From: Cupriavidus laharis
GTDB lineage: Bacteria > Pseudomonadota > Gammaproteobacteria > Burkholderiales > Burkholderiaceae
Direction: 5' to 3'
Length of the DNA stretch: 64,000 bases
NCBI RefSeq assembly: GCF_914271435.1
Contig: NZ_CAJZAI010000002.1
Coordinates: 62,001-126,000 of the forward strand
The position numbers were made by a program, and so were the translations under genes. Below the pieces are notes generated by a model. That model had not been told where the DNA came from. It ran no database searches and saw only the letters and a list, made by a program, of their open reading frames with translations. Shown in pieces: positions 17,717-26,436 of this stretch (position 1 is the first letter of the stretch; the number at the start of each line of letters is the position of its first letter).

Positions 17717-18634
17717 TCAGGCGGCGCCATGGCCGGCCAGCGCGGCGTTGTCGATATCGCCGCCCAGCAGCGGCAGCACGTCGGCCAGCGCGGCAACGTC
17801 GAGGTGGCTCAGCCCGCGGCCCTGCAGCATCGCCAGGTACTGGCGCACGAGTGCCGACACCGGCAGCGCGGTGTCGTGCCAGCGGGCCACGGACAGCGCG
17901 AGGTCCAGGTCTTTCGCCACCAGTGCAATCGAGCCGGCGGGGCTGTATTCGCGCTGCTTGAGCTTGTCCGCCTTGGTGCGGAAGTGCGAACAGCCGACGA
18001 TGCTGTCGTTGATGGCATCGACCATCAGCGCGCGGTCCAGGCCGGCGCGGCTGCCGAAGGCCATGGCCTCGCCGATGGCGGCGGTGCTCATGAACACCAT
18101 CAGGTTGATCATCAGCTTGACGATGCGCGCCTCGTCCTGCGGGCCTACGTAGGACTGCCGCGCGCTCAGGCAGGCCAGTACGGGCTGCACCGCCTCGAAC
18201 GCCGCCCGCGGCCCGGATACATAGCAGCCCAGCTGCGCACTGGCCGCCAGCGACACCGTGCCGGATACCGGCGCGCGCAGGTACTGGATGCCTGCTCGAT
18301 CGAACGCCTGCGCGACGGCGGCGGATGCCTCGGGGGAAACAGTGCTCATGTCGACGTGGATGCCTGGCCGCGATGCCGCCGCCAGTACGCCGTCCGGGCC
18401 GGTGACCACATCGTGCAGGCCCTCGTCATTGAAGATGGTCGAGAACACGACATCGGCCTGCGCCGCGACATCCGCGGCCGACGCTCCGGCCCTTGCGCCG
18501 GCCTCGACCAGCGGTGCGTATTGCGAAGGCTTCCGGTCGAACACCGTCAGGTGGTAGCCCGCCTTCAGCAGGTTGAGGCACATCGGACGGCCCATGGCAC
18601 CGGTGCCGATCCAGCCAATTCGTGGACGAGTCAT
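17717..18634 (-). CDS. 3-Hydroxyisobutyrate dehydrogenase-family NAD(P)-dependent oxidoreductase
   Basis: 305 residues of the beta-hydroxyacid dehydrogenase family. N-terminal Rossmann motif G-W-I-G-T-G-A-M-G-R-P-M, substrate-anchor D-M-S-T-V-S-P-E near residue 118, A-P-V-S-G-T near 140 (usually A-P-V-S-G-G) and the catalytic lysine in I-V-K-L-M-I-N near 190. Substrate range includes 3-hydroxyisobutyrate, tartronate semialdehyde and imine substrates; which applies here is open. First gene of the eight-gene transporter operon, with the Liv receptor 42 bases downstream; the GGAGACTAG before its ATG is a clear ribosome site. Confidence 0.9.
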   Translation of the reverse strand: MTRPRIGWIGTGAMGRPMCLNLLKAGYHLTVFDRKPSQYAPLVEAGARAGASAADVAAQADVVFSTIFNDEGLHDVVTGPDGVLAAASRPGIHVDMSTVSPEASAAVAQAFDRAGIQYLRAPVSGTVSLAASAQLGCYVSGPRAAFEAVQPVLACLSARQSYVGPQDEARIVKLMINLMVFMSTAAIGEAMAFGSRAGLDRALMVDAINDSIVGCSHFRTKADKLKQREYSPAGSIALVAKDLDLALSVARWHDTALPVSALVRQYLAMLQGRGLSHLDVAALADVLPLLGGDIDNAALAGHGAA

Positions 18635-18773
18635 CTAGTCTCCATTTTTTCGTCTAACGCAAACTATGTCGTTATGCGCAAAATTTAGGTGACAATGTCT
18701 GGCGGCACAAGGCGGGGTTTTTACGGGGGCGGACACTATCTCCCGCGTTCCCGGCACTTCCACCTTTTCAATC

Positions 18774-18866
18774 GTCATTCCCGCGGAGGCGGGAATCCAG
18801 CGTCTTTGAAGTCCCCCTCAGGGGGACAAAAAGCCACTAGGTCCCCGCCTCCGCGGGGACGACGAC
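18774..18866. repeat. REP-like palindromic element, full copy 1
   Basis: The element starts GTCATTCCCGCGGAGGCGGG and ends with a second hairpin GTCCCCGCCTCCGCGGGGAC. Between them is GTCTTTGAAGTCCCCCTC followed by AGGGGGAC, a third, internal hairpin. It agrees almost base for base with the copy at 24845-24936, and parts recur at 27570 and 54162. No coding capacity; probably acts as a structured intergenic repeat. Confidence 0.88.
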
Positions 18867-18944
18867 CAACGGTTACTCGAAAGCAAGCCGGCACGTGCAT
18901 ACGTCCACTGGTCTCTCCCTATGCTTCCCGCCGCCCGGCGCAAT

Positions 18945-18986
18945 CAATATTCAAATCTTGTTTTTATATATTTTTTTGCTTAGTAT
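18945..18986 (+). promoter_or_regulatory. Candidate operator: AT-rich motif shared with 11791-11822
   Basis: Contains ATTCAAATCTTG followed by TTTTTATATATTTTTTTGC, 115 bases upstream of the dioxygenase start. The same arrangement, in the same orientation relative to its gene, precedes the SDR operon. Such a long AT tract is exceptional in this GC-rich sequence. The binding protein is unknown. Confidence 0.45.
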
Positions 18987-19101
18987 AGCTTTTAAGCCGG
19001 ATCTGCCAATGGGCAGATTCACCTAGCCGGAAGGCCCTGCCCGCACCGGGTGGGCCGGTTCCGGAATACAGGGAAAACAGAAACCGCAGGAGACGACAAA
19101 C

Positions 19102-20064
19102 ATGGACACTCATCGCGCCGATGCCAGCCAGCGTTCGCAAGCGCACGCGGCCGGACCGCGCCATGCCGTGCATTCGATCGACCATTACGCGCTTGAGGTG
19201 CCGGACCTGGCAGTGGCCCAGCACTTTCTCGACGCTTTCGGGCTGACCGTGCTGCGCACGCCGGATTGCCTGGAGGTCTACGCTGCCGACCAGCGCCGCT
19301 GGGCCCGGTTCTATCAAGGAGAACGCAAGCGCCTGGCCTACCTGAGCTTCAACTGCTTCGAAGGCGATTTCGCGGGCATCCGCCAGCAGCTGGCCGCCAG
19401 CGGCGCGACGCTGGTCGAGGACACGCGCTTCGATGACAAGTCCGGGATCTGGTTCTTCGACCCCGACGGCAACCTGATCCAGGTGAAGGTCGGCCCCAAG
19501 ACCTCGCCGAGCAGCAAGCCGCCCGTGCGGCTGGAAAGCGCACCGGGCGGCCAGCGGGGCGCGGTGGTGCGCAGCCAGGTGCAGCGCGTGCAGCCGCGCC
19601 GCCTTTCCCATGTGCTGCTGTTCACGCCCAACGTGCAGCGAGCGTTGGACTTCTACCGCGACGCGCTGGGCCTGCGCCTGTCCGACCGCTCCGACGACAT
19701 CATCGCCTTCACGCATGCGCCCTACGGCAGCGACCATCACCTGCTGGCGCTGGTGAAGAGCTCGGCCAAGGGCTGGCATCACGCCGCATGGGACGTCGAC
19801 AGCGTCAACCACGTCGGCCAGGGCGCCAGCCAGATGGCGAAAGCGGGCTACCCGCAGGGCTGGGGCACCGGGCGCCACGTGCTCGGCTCGAACTACTTTT
19901 TCTATGTGCTCGACCCGTGGGGCTCGTTCTGCGAGTACTCGGCGGACATCGACTACATCCCCTCCGGGCAGGCGTGGCCGGCAGGGGACTTCGCGGCCGA
20001 GGACTCCCTGTACCAGTGGGGGCCGGATGTTCCCGAATACTTCATCCGCAATACCGAGGCCTGA
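19102..20064 (+). CDS. VOC-superfamily extradiol-type ring-cleavage dioxygenase
   Basis: 320 residues with two glyoxalase/bleomycin-type modules: residues 25-140 (starting S-I-D-H-Y-A-L-E-V-P-D) and 165-285. The type I extradiol metal triad is visible in the second module: H in R-L-S-H-V-L-L-F, H in K-G-W-H-H-A-A-W, and E in F-C-E-Y-S-A-D-I-D-Y. Enzymes of this family cleave catechols next to the diol using Fe(II). An unusually hydrophilic N-terminus of about 20 residues precedes module one. AGGAGA lies upstream of the ATG. The FAH-family hydrolase downstream would act on the ring-cleavage product. Confidence 0.9.
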   Translation: MDTHRADASQRSQAHAAGPRHAVHSIDHYALEVPDLAVAQHFLDAFGLTVLRTPDCLEVYAADQRRWARFYQGERKRLAYLSFNCFEGDFAGIRQQLAASGATLVEDTRFDDKSGIWFFDPDGNLIQVKVGPKTSPSSKPPVRLESAPGGQRGAVVRSQVQRVQPRRLSHVLLFTPNVQRALDFYRDALGLRLSDRSDDIIAFTHAPYGSDHHLLALVKSSAKGWHHAAWDVDSVNHVGQGASQMAKAGYPQGWGTGRHVLGSNYFFYVLDPWGSFCEYSADIDYIPSGQAWPAGDFAAEDSLYQWGPDVPEYFIRNTEA

Positions 20065-20179
20065 ACCCGAGGCCTGAACCCGTAGCCTGGGCGGCGCCAG
20101 CCATGGCCTGCGCCGCCTGCCGTACTTTTCGACAATCCCCCGCCGCGCATGGCGGCACAATTCCGACTGGAGCTGGAAA

Positions 20180-21034
20180 ATGAAGTTGGCAACGTTTCTG
20201 CTGGATGGCCAGCAACGAGTGGGCCTGGTGTCCGACGAAGGTGTCTTTGCCCTGCCGCCGGTTGCCGGCAAGGATGTCGGCGCCCTCATCGACGCTAGAC
20301 TCGGCCCGCAGCAATGGCACAGCCTGGTGGCCCAGGCATCGCCGGTGCCGGCCACGGCCGCGCTGACATGGCTGCCGCCGGTCATGAACCCGCGCAAGAT
20401 CCTCTGTGTCGGCCTCAACTATGCCGACCATACCAAGGAGTCCCCGTACGAGCAGCCGGACTATCCGACGCTGTTCCTGCGCGTGCCGACCAGCATGGTG
20501 GGGCATGAGGGTGCCATCGTGCGCCCGCTGGCCAGCGACACGCTCGACTACGAGGGCGAACTCGCGGTGGTGATCGGCAAGGGCGGCAAGCATATCGCCC
20601 GCGAAGACGCCCTCAGCCACGTGTTCGGCTATTCCATCTTCAACGACGGCTCGGTGCGCGAGTACCAGTTCAAATCCCCGCAATGGACGGTGGGCAAGAA
20701 CTTCGACGCGACCGGCGGCTTCGGCCCCTATGTCGTGACGGCCGACAAACTGCCGCCGGGCGCCGCCGGGCTGCAGCTGGAAACGCGGCTCAACGGAAAG
20801 GTGGTCCAGTCCGCCAGCACGTCGGACATGCTGTACGACGTGGCTTCCCTGATCACGATCATCAGCGAGGCCATCACGCTCGAACCCGGCGACGTCATCG
20901 TGGCCGGCACACCCTCCGGCATCGGCTGGGCGCGCGACCCCAAGCTGCTGATGCGCCACGGCGACGTGTGCGAAGTCAGCATCGAGGGGATCGGCACGCT
21001 GTCCAACCCCATCGCCGACGAACAGGTGCAGTAA
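20180..21034 (+). CDS. Fumarylacetoacetate hydrolase (FAH)-family protein
   Basis: 284 residues. The FAH fold is shown by I-L-C-V-G-L-N-Y-A-D-H near residue 74, the metal-binding acidic residues in L-D-Y-E-G-E-L-A-V-V-I-G-K and Y-S-I-F-N-D-G-S-V-R-E-Y, and the closing G-D-V-I-V-A-G-T-P-S-G-I-G. Family reactions include hydrolysis of acylpyruvates and hydratase or decarboxylase steps of meta-cleavage pathways. It lies 115 bases downstream of the extradiol dioxygenase on the same strand, so processing of the cleavage product is the natural inference. Confidence 0.92.
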   Translation: MKLATFLLDGQQRVGLVSDEGVFALPPVAGKDVGALIDARLGPQQWHSLVAQASPVPATAALTWLPPVMNPRKILCVGLNYADHTKESPYEQPDYPTLFLRVPTSMVGHEGAIVRPLASDTLDYEGELAVVIGKGGKHIAREDALSHVFGYSIFNDGSVREYQFKSPQWTVGKNFDATGGFGPYVVTADKLPPGAAGLQLETRLNGKVVQSASTSDMLYDVASLITIISEAITLEPGDVIVAGTPSGIGWARDPKLLMRHGDVCEVSIEGIGTLSNPIADEQVQ

Positions 21035-21143
21035 GGCGCCGGGCCTGCGAGCCCGACCGCCACGGCCCTGCCTGCCACGTAAGGAGGCAGACAGGCCGGC
21101 CAGGAACTGCCGGGGCGATGCCCGGGCCTCGTGAAAATATATA

Positions 21144-21974
21144 ATGATGCCGACCATCTATCTTTCTACGAGCCCGCCCGTGCCGACGAGATCCGCCAAG
21201 ACCGCCGCCAAGCCTCCCGCCATCGATCCCGACGCCAGCGTGCTGCCGGACCTTGGCGGGCGCACCTGGGCGTCCGTCCTCGAACAGGCGGTCCGCGAGG
21301 ACATCATCAGCGGCCGCCTGCCGGCCGGCAGCAAGCTGCGCCTGAAAGAGCTGGCCGAACACTACCAGGCCGGCGTGATCCCGCTGCGCGAGGCCCTGTC
21401 CCGGCTGTGCACCACGGGCTTCGTGCTGGCCATCGACCAGAAGGGCTTCCGGGTGGCGGAGCTGTCCCCGGAGGAACTGCTCGACATCACCCGCGTGCGG
21501 CAGCAGATCGAGAGCCAGGCGCTGCGCGAGGCCATCCGGCTGGCGGACATCGCCTGGGAGAGCGAAGTGGTGGCGGCGCACCATCGCCTGACGCGCATCC
21601 CGATGGTGCTGCGCGGCCAGGGCGGCGCGCTGAACCCCGAATGGGAAGCCGCGCATGTGGCCTTTCACGATGCGCTGATCGCCGGCTGCCATTCCCCGTG
21701 GCTGCGCCGCTTCTCGGCCGTGCTGCGCGACCAGACGGCACGCTACCGTTTCCTCTCGCTTGCCGTGCCCAAGGCCGAGCGGACCCGGGACGTGGCGGCG
21801 GAGCACGAGGCCATCGTCAGCGCCGTGGTCGCGCGCAACGCCGACCGGGCCTGCAAGCTGCTGTCGGACCATTTCCAGCAAACCACCGACCTGGTGCTCC
21901 GGTACCTTGCGCAGCAGAAAGCCGGCGCCGCGCCGGCACGCAAGCGCAAGGCCGCTGCCGAAGCCACCGCCTGA
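21144..21974 (+). CDS. GntR-family (FCD subfamily) transcriptional regulator
   Basis: 276 residues with a basic, disordered N-terminus, a winged helix at about 45-110 (I-I-S-G-R-L-P-A-G-S-K-L-R-L-K-E-L-A-E, then P-L-R-E-A-L-S-R-L), and an FCD ligand domain with the conserved E-x-x-x-H-x-x-F-H and H-x-x-x-x-x-A pattern (H-V-A-F-H-D-A-L, A-E-H-E-A-I). Two ATGs in tandem start the frame; ribosome site weak. The upstream sequence contains GAAAATATATAATG, echoing the AT-rich motif at the other promoters, so autoregulation is possible. It is the likely regulator of the catabolic island. Confidence 0.9.
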   Translation: MMPTIYLSTSPPVPTRSAKTAAKPPAIDPDASVLPDLGGRTWASVLEQAVREDIISGRLPAGSKLRLKELAEHYQAGVIPLREALSRLCTTGFVLAIDQKGFRVAELSPEELLDITRVRQQIESQALREAIRLADIAWESEVVAAHHRLTRIPMVLRGQGGALNPEWEAAHVAFHDALIAGCHSPWLRRFSAVLRDQTARYRFLSLAVPKAERTRDVAAEHEAIVSAVVARNADRACKLLSDHFQQTTDLVLRYLAQQKAGAAPARKRKAAAEATA

Positions 21975-22067
21975 CCTCCGCCTGATCCCCACCTGACACG
22001 GCCGCGCCCGCAGCCAGCCGGGCCGCAGGCGCGCGCCGGCTGCCGCTCGCCCCTGTTCTTCCGCGCC

Positions 22068-22080
22068 GAACAGCGTGTTC
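22068..22080. promoter_or_regulatory. Inverted repeat GAACA-N3-TGTTC (copy A)
   Basis: GAACA GCG TGTTC, preceded by GCC, lies 94 bases upstream of the DoxX start. A near-identical copy (GCC GAACA GCA TGTTC) lies 121 bases upstream of aceE. Possible shared operator; binding protein unknown. Confidence 0.35.
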
Positions 22081-22173
22081 TGCCGCTGCCTCTCACACCC
22101 GATGCGCGCCCTCGCCTATCCTGCACAGGCCCCCGGCCTGAACCCGCCGGGAAGGCTATTTCGGGAAGCCCCC

Positions 22174-22560
22174 ATGTCCGACTACTATCTCCTTGCCGGC
22201 CGCCTGTTCATTGCCTTCATGTTCGTGCTCAGCGGCGCCAACAAGCTGCTGTTCTTCAGCCACGGGCTGGACGAGGTCAGGGCACGCAACCTGCCGTTCC
22301 CGCGCGTGGCGCTGACCGCCACCATCATCGTCCAGCTCATCTGCGGGCTGGCCATCATGGCCGGATACCAGACTACGGTGGCGTCGCTGCTGCTGGCGTT
22401 GTTCACGCTCGCCACGGCCGTGATCTTCTATGATTTCTGGAACCAGAAAGGGCCCCAGCGCACATTGCTGTTCACGGGCTTCCTGGAACATGTCAGCATC
22501 ATTGGCGGCTTCGCTATCCTGATGGGCGCGGGCCCCGGCAGCATCGTGCTGCATCCCTGA
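22174..22560 (+). CDS. DoxX-family membrane protein
   Basis: 128 residues, start ATG 22174. Four hydrophobic segments (starting Y-L-L-A-G-R-L-F-I-A-F-M-F-V-L-S-G) with G-A-N-K-L after the first helix and F-Y-D-F-W near residue 87 match DoxX/DoxD. Inner-membrane protein; some family members associate with thiol or redox stress systems, but function is generally unknown. It is 8 bases upstream of the FUSC pump and surely co-transcribed with it. Confidence 0.88.
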   Translation: MSDYYLLAGRLFIAFMFVLSGANKLLFFSHGLDEVRARNLPFPRVALTATIIVQLICGLAIMAGYQTTVASLLLALFTLATAVIFYDFWNQKGPQRTLLFTGFLEHVSIIGGFAILMGAGPGSIVLHP

Positions 22561-22568
22561 GGACTACC

Positions 22569-24755
22569 ATGGACGCCAGGGCGCTACGGGCCGGCGCATG
22601 GCCGGCCACGCTGGCCGCGGCGGCCCTCGAATACTGGCAGGCAGACGGCGCCCGCTGGCTGCATGCCGGCAAGACCGCGCTTGCGGTGGTCATGGCGACA
22701 TGGCTGAGCATGCGGCTTGAACTGTCGTCGCCGCGCACCGCCATGGTCTCGGTGGTGATCCTGATGATGCACCAGCACAGCGGCATGGTGCTGGCGCGCG
22801 GGTTCTACCGCGCCGTGGGCATGCTGGCGGGCAGCCTGGCGGCGCTGGCGCTGTTCCATGCTTTCCCCCAGGAGCGCGTGCTGTTCTTCGCGTGCCTGTC
22901 CATCTGGATCGGACTGTGCGTAGCGGGCGCGGCCTACTACCGCAACTACCAGTCGTACGGCTTCGTCCTGTCCGGCTATGCCACCTGCATTGCCGCCGTG
23001 CCGTCCATCAACAACCCCTACGGCATCTTTGACAACGTCGTGGTCAGCCTCAGCGAGGTATCCATCGGCATCCTCTGCGCCGGGCTGGTGAGCGGCCTGG
23101 TCTTTCCGCAGCGCGTCACGGCCATGCTGCTCAGCGCCGGGCAGCAGCATGTCGCGGGGTTCATCGGCTTCATCCGCCAGGCGCTGCGCGGCGACCAGGC
23201 CCCGGACGCGCTGAAACTGACCCACCTGCGGCTGATGGGCGAGCGCGCCCAGCTGGAAAACCTGCGCAGCGCCACCGTCTTCGAAAGCCCGGAAATGCGC
23301 GTGAACAATGCGCTGATGATCCGGCTGAACCATGACTTCCTGGACGCAGTCGCGCGCTTCCACAGCCTCCACCAGTTGCAGGCGCGCGTCGCGCGGGCGG
23401 CGGACCATCGCGCCGGGGAGGCGCTGCAGGCCCTGTCCGGGCGCGTGCTCGACGCCCTGCCCGCGGTCGAGCCGGGCGGCGGCCTCGGCCTGGAACAGGC
23501 GCGCGCGCTGCACGCACGCCTGCAGGCCCTGCGCGAGGACATGCCCGGGCACATCCTGTCGGCACGCGCCAGCCTGGCGGATGCCGGGGCCGCCACGCGC
23601 GACCGCTTCGCCGCGGGCGCGCTGGTGCTCGACGACGGCGTTGCCGACCTGCTGGCCTTCACCGGCAACTACGTGGCGCTGCGCAGCCCGCGCCCCGCGG
23701 ACGAGCCGCCCGCCACCGCCGACCGCCCCGACAGGCTCCTGAGCTCGGCCAACCGGGCCTTTGCCATGGCGTCGGGGCTGCGCGCGGCCATTGCCATCCT
23801 TGCCTGCTCATGGCTGTGGGTCGCCTCGGGCTGGAGCAACGGCGGCTCCGCGCTCATCTCCACGACCATCGCCATTGCGCTCTATTCGATCATGCCCCGG
23901 CCCACCACTGTGGCCAGGCACATGCTGATCGGCTGCCTGGCAGCCTGGCTCGCCGGCATGGTGTTCAACTTTGCCCTGCTGCCCCGGCTTGACGGCTTCG
24001 TGCTGCTGACCGCCTGCCTGGTGCCGTTCATCCTGGCCGGCAGTTTCCTCGGCACATTCCCTCCCACCGCAATCATCGGACTCGGCTTCGGCATCTACTT
24101 CTGCTTCCTCACCAACCTGGCGAACCCCGCGGTCTACAACCCGGTGGCCTACATGGACGCGGGGCTCGCCACGCTGCTCGGCATCGGGCTGGCTTCGCTG
24201 GCGTTTGCCACCATCGTGCCCACCGGCAGCCACTGGCTGGCCGACCGCTACCTGCGCCAGCTGCGTGCGCTGGTGGCCACGCGGGTCTGCTACGGCTCGC
24301 TGGCGGGCCTGCGCCTGACCTTCGAAAGCAATCTGCGGGACTTCATCCAGTACGCCGGCACGCGGCCGGCCACCGGCCGTGCCAGCCAGGCGGTGATGCT
24401 GAACTGGTCGTTCGCCGCGCTGGAGATTGGCCTGGCCGTGATCTACATTCGGGAAGCCGTGGCGCGCCATGTCATGCCAGGCCCGTGGCAAGCACAGCAA
24501 GACCTGCTGCTGGCCGCCGTGGCAGGCCTGTTCCAGGCGCCATCGCCCCACACGCTGCAACGGGCGGTGGAGACGGTCGAGCAGGTGATCCGCGAGACCG
24601 CGGAGTCCGCGGACTGGGGCAACGATGCCTCCGGCGCGCTCACCGCCGGCCCGGCCCGGGTGCGCGCCCAGCTGCATGTCATCCGGCTGTCCCTGCTCGA
24701 CGACGCATTCCCGCTGCTGGATCCTGCCGCGGAAACCGAAGAACGGGCTGCCTGA
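22569..24755 (+). CDS. FUSC-family inner-membrane exporter (AaeB-like)
   Basis: 728 residues with two membrane blocks of five to six helices each (about 40-190 and 400-530) separated by a large soluble region, the FUSC/AaeB layout. GAGGAC precedes the ATG. AaeB-type proteins export hydroxylated aromatic carboxylates. Downstream lie an outer-membrane factor, a DUF1656 protein and a HlyD adaptor, so this is the pump of a complete tripartite system. The 3' boundary is followed by a REP-like element. Confidence 0.92.
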   Translation: MDARALRAGAWPATLAAAALEYWQADGARWLHAGKTALAVVMATWLSMRLELSSPRTAMVSVVILMMHQHSGMVLARGFYRAVGMLAGSLAALALFHAFPQERVLFFACLSIWIGLCVAGAAYYRNYQSYGFVLSGYATCIAAVPSINNPYGIFDNVVVSLSEVSIGILCAGLVSGLVFPQRVTAMLLSAGQQHVAGFIGFIRQALRGDQAPDALKLTHLRLMGERAQLENLRSATVFESPEMRVNNALMIRLNHDFLDAVARFHSLHQLQARVARAADHRAGEALQALSGRVLDALPAVEPGGGLGLEQARALHARLQALREDMPGHILSARASLADAGAATRDRFAAGALVLDDGVADLLAFTGNYVALRSPRPADEPPATADRPDRLLSSANRAFAMASGLRAAIAILACSWLWVASGWSNGGSALISTTIAIALYSIMPRPTTVARHMLIGCLAAWLAGMVFNFALLPRLDGFVLLTACLVPFILAGSFLGTFPPTAIIGLGFGIYFCFLTNLANPAVYNPVAYMDAGLATLLGIGLASLAFATIVPTGSHWLADRYLRQLRALVATRVCYGSLAGLRLTFESNLRDFIQYAGTRPATGRASQAVMLNWSFAALEIGLAVIYIREAVARHVMPGPWQAQQDLLLAAVAGLFQAPSPHTLQRAVETVEQVIRETAESADWGNDASGALTAGPARVRAQLHVIRLSLLDDAFPLLDPAAETEERAA

Positions 24756-24844
24756 ATCTGCCATGGTATCCGCTGCACCCACCCACCCAGGATCCATGGC
24801 TAACCTGTTGATTGTGTTGGTACGCTCAAGCATCAAATGCCACC

Positions 24845-24936
24845 GTCGTTCCCGCGCAGGCGGGAATCCAGCGTCTTTGAAGTCCCCCGAAGGGGGACAA
24901 AACGCCACTGGGTCCCCGCCTGCGCGGGGACGACAA
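24845..24936. repeat. REP-like palindromic element, full copy 2
   Basis: Starts GTCGTTCCCGCGCAGGCGGG, has the internal hairpin AGTCCCCCGAAGGGGGAC and ends GTCCCCGCCTGCGCGGGGAC. It differs from copy 1 mainly by compensatory changes in the hairpin arms. It lies between the FUSC gene and the coding start of the outer-membrane lipoprotein, within the operon. Confidence 0.88.
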
Positions 24937-24939
24937 CCG

Positions 24940-26421
24940 TTGGTTGCTGGATGGCAAGCTGGCACGCGCAAGCGTGCATCTGCCTCTCCCTGGACCCGAC
25001 TCATCACCTGCTGCGCAGCCGCCCTGGTACTGGCCGGCTGTGCCGACACGGGCGGCATCACCCCCGCATCCACGCCCATCGATGCCGCCGCGGTAGACCC
25101 CGGCGCGGCGCTGCGCGCCACCCAGCAGGACGCCGGCTGGCCCCGGCAGGCCTGGTGGGAGCACATGGGAGACCCCAGGCTGAACGCGCTGGTCACGCAA
25201 TCCGTTGCCGGCAACCCGGACATGCGCATCGCACTGGCGCGCAGCGAGCTCGCCGAGGGCCTGGCCGGGGTGGCTGGCGCGGCGACCGAGCCGAACCTCA
25301 GCGCGGGCGGTGCCTTCGGCCGCACCCGCTTTCCGCGCCTGGCCACCCCACAGCCGCTTGGCGGCCACACCACCTGGAACAACCACATCAGCATCGACCT
25401 GTCCTACGACCTCGATCTCTGGGGCCGCAACCGCGCCGTCCTGCGGGGGGCGCTGGATGGCGTGCAGGCTACCGCCGCCGAAGCCCGCGCCGTGCAGATC
25501 AGCCTGGAAACCTCCGTGGTGCGGGCGTATGTGGACCTGGCGCTGCAATATGCCCTGCTGGATGTCAGCCAGGCCAACCTGGCGCGGCAGCGCAACATCT
25601 ACGACATCATCCGCAAGCGTGCCGGCCGCGGCCTCGCCAGCGAACTGGAACTGAGCGAAGCGCAGACCCCGATCGCCGCGCTGGAGGCGCAGGTGCTGCA
25701 GGCGGAACGGCAGATCGCGCTGGCGAAGAACCAGATCGCCATCCTCAGCGGCCAGGGCCCCGGCGCCGGCGACGCGCTGGAGCGCCCCCGCCTGCTGCTG
25801 GACACCCCTGTTGCCGTACCGGCGTCATTGCCGGCCGAACTCGTGGGGCACCGCCCCGACGTGGTGGCGCAACGCTGGCGCGTGCAGGCTGCGGCGCAGG
25901 GCATCAAGGCTGCCAAGGCGGACTTCTACCCGAACATCAACCTGGTGGCGAGCGTCGGGCTGGCTTCCGCCGCGTTCGGCAACTTCTTCACCTTCGTCAG
26001 CCGCGACGCCATTGGCCACAACGTGGGGGCAGCGCTTTCGCTGCCGCTGTTCGACGGCGGACGGCGTCGGGGCAACTACACCGTGGCCACCGCCAACTAC
26101 GACGTAGCCGTGGAGACCTACAACAAGACCGTGCTGGCCGCGTTCCAGGGCGTGGCGGACCAGGTGATCTCGCTGCAGTCGCTGGGCCGCCAGCAGCAAG
26201 GCATCGAGGCATCGCTGAAGTCCGCGCAGCGCGCCTATGCCCTGGCGGAGAAAGGCTACCGCGGCGGCTTCACCGACTACCTGAACGTGCTGGCCACGGA
26301 AAACGAGCTCCGGCGCCAGCAGCTTGCGCTGGCACTGGTCCAGGCCGCGCGGCTGGACGCGTGGGCGCGGCTGATGCTGGCCCTGGGCGGCGGATACGAT
26401 GCCGCGCAAGCGCAACCCTGA
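24940..26421 (+). CDS. NodT-family outer-membrane efflux lipoprotein (OprM-like)
   Basis: About 493 residues from a TTG at 24940. The lipobox L-V-L-A-G-C needs a short leader, and from this TTG the n-region (G-T-R-K-R) and hydrophobic core fit. An ATG at 24796 would translate straight through the REP-like element, giving a long non-homologous leader, so it is less likely. Two TolC-type repeats follow: Q-A-W-W-E-H-M-G-D-P-R-L-N-A-L, S-Y-D-L-D-L-W-G-R-N-R, then G-H-R-P-D-V-V-A-Q-R-W-R and G-Y-R-G-G-F-T-D-Y-L-N-V-L. Outer-membrane channel of the Aae-like pump. Confidence 0.9.
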   Translation: MVAGWQAGTRKRASASPWTRLITCCAAALVLAGCADTGGITPASTPIDAAAVDPGAALRATQQDAGWPRQAWWEHMGDPRLNALVTQSVAGNPDMRIALARSELAEGLAGVAGAATEPNLSAGGAFGRTRFPRLATPQPLGGHTTWNNHISIDLSYDLDLWGRNRAVLRGALDGVQATAAEARAVQISLETSVVRAYVDLALQYALLDVSQANLARQRNIYDIIRKRAGRGLASELELSEAQTPIAALEAQVLQAERQIALAKNQIAILSGQGPGAGDALERPRLLLDTPVAVPASLPAELVGHRPDVVAQRWRVQAAAQGIKAAKADFYPNINLVASVGLASAAFGNFFTFVSRDAIGHNVGAALSLPLFDGGRRRGNYTVATANYDVAVETYNKTVLAAFQGVADQVISLQSLGRQQQGIEASLKSAQRAYALAEKGYRGGFTDYLNVLATENELRRQQLALALVQAARLDAWARLMLALGGGYDAAQAQP

Positions 26422-26436
26422 CCGGAGCCACTGCCC

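Larger units (their letters stand above)
18635..19101. other. 467-base divergent control region with a REP-like element
   Basis: No gene is visible between the two divergent start codons. It holds, from left to right, an AT-rich stretch next to the dehydrogenase start (18645-18700), a REP-like palindromic element (18774-18866) and a very AT-rich segment (18945-18986) about 115 bases before the dioxygenase start. Both operons must be driven from here. Confidence 0.6.

Noticed and set aside
16745..18688. A 647-codon open frame on the plus strand
   Set aside because: Antisense of the Liv receptor and dehydrogenase genes; no domain, His/Arg-rich composition.
21131..21146. A third full copy of the AT-rich operator before the GntR gene
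   Set aside because: Only a short ATATATAA core matches and the CAAAT part is absent, so it is mentioned but not annotated.
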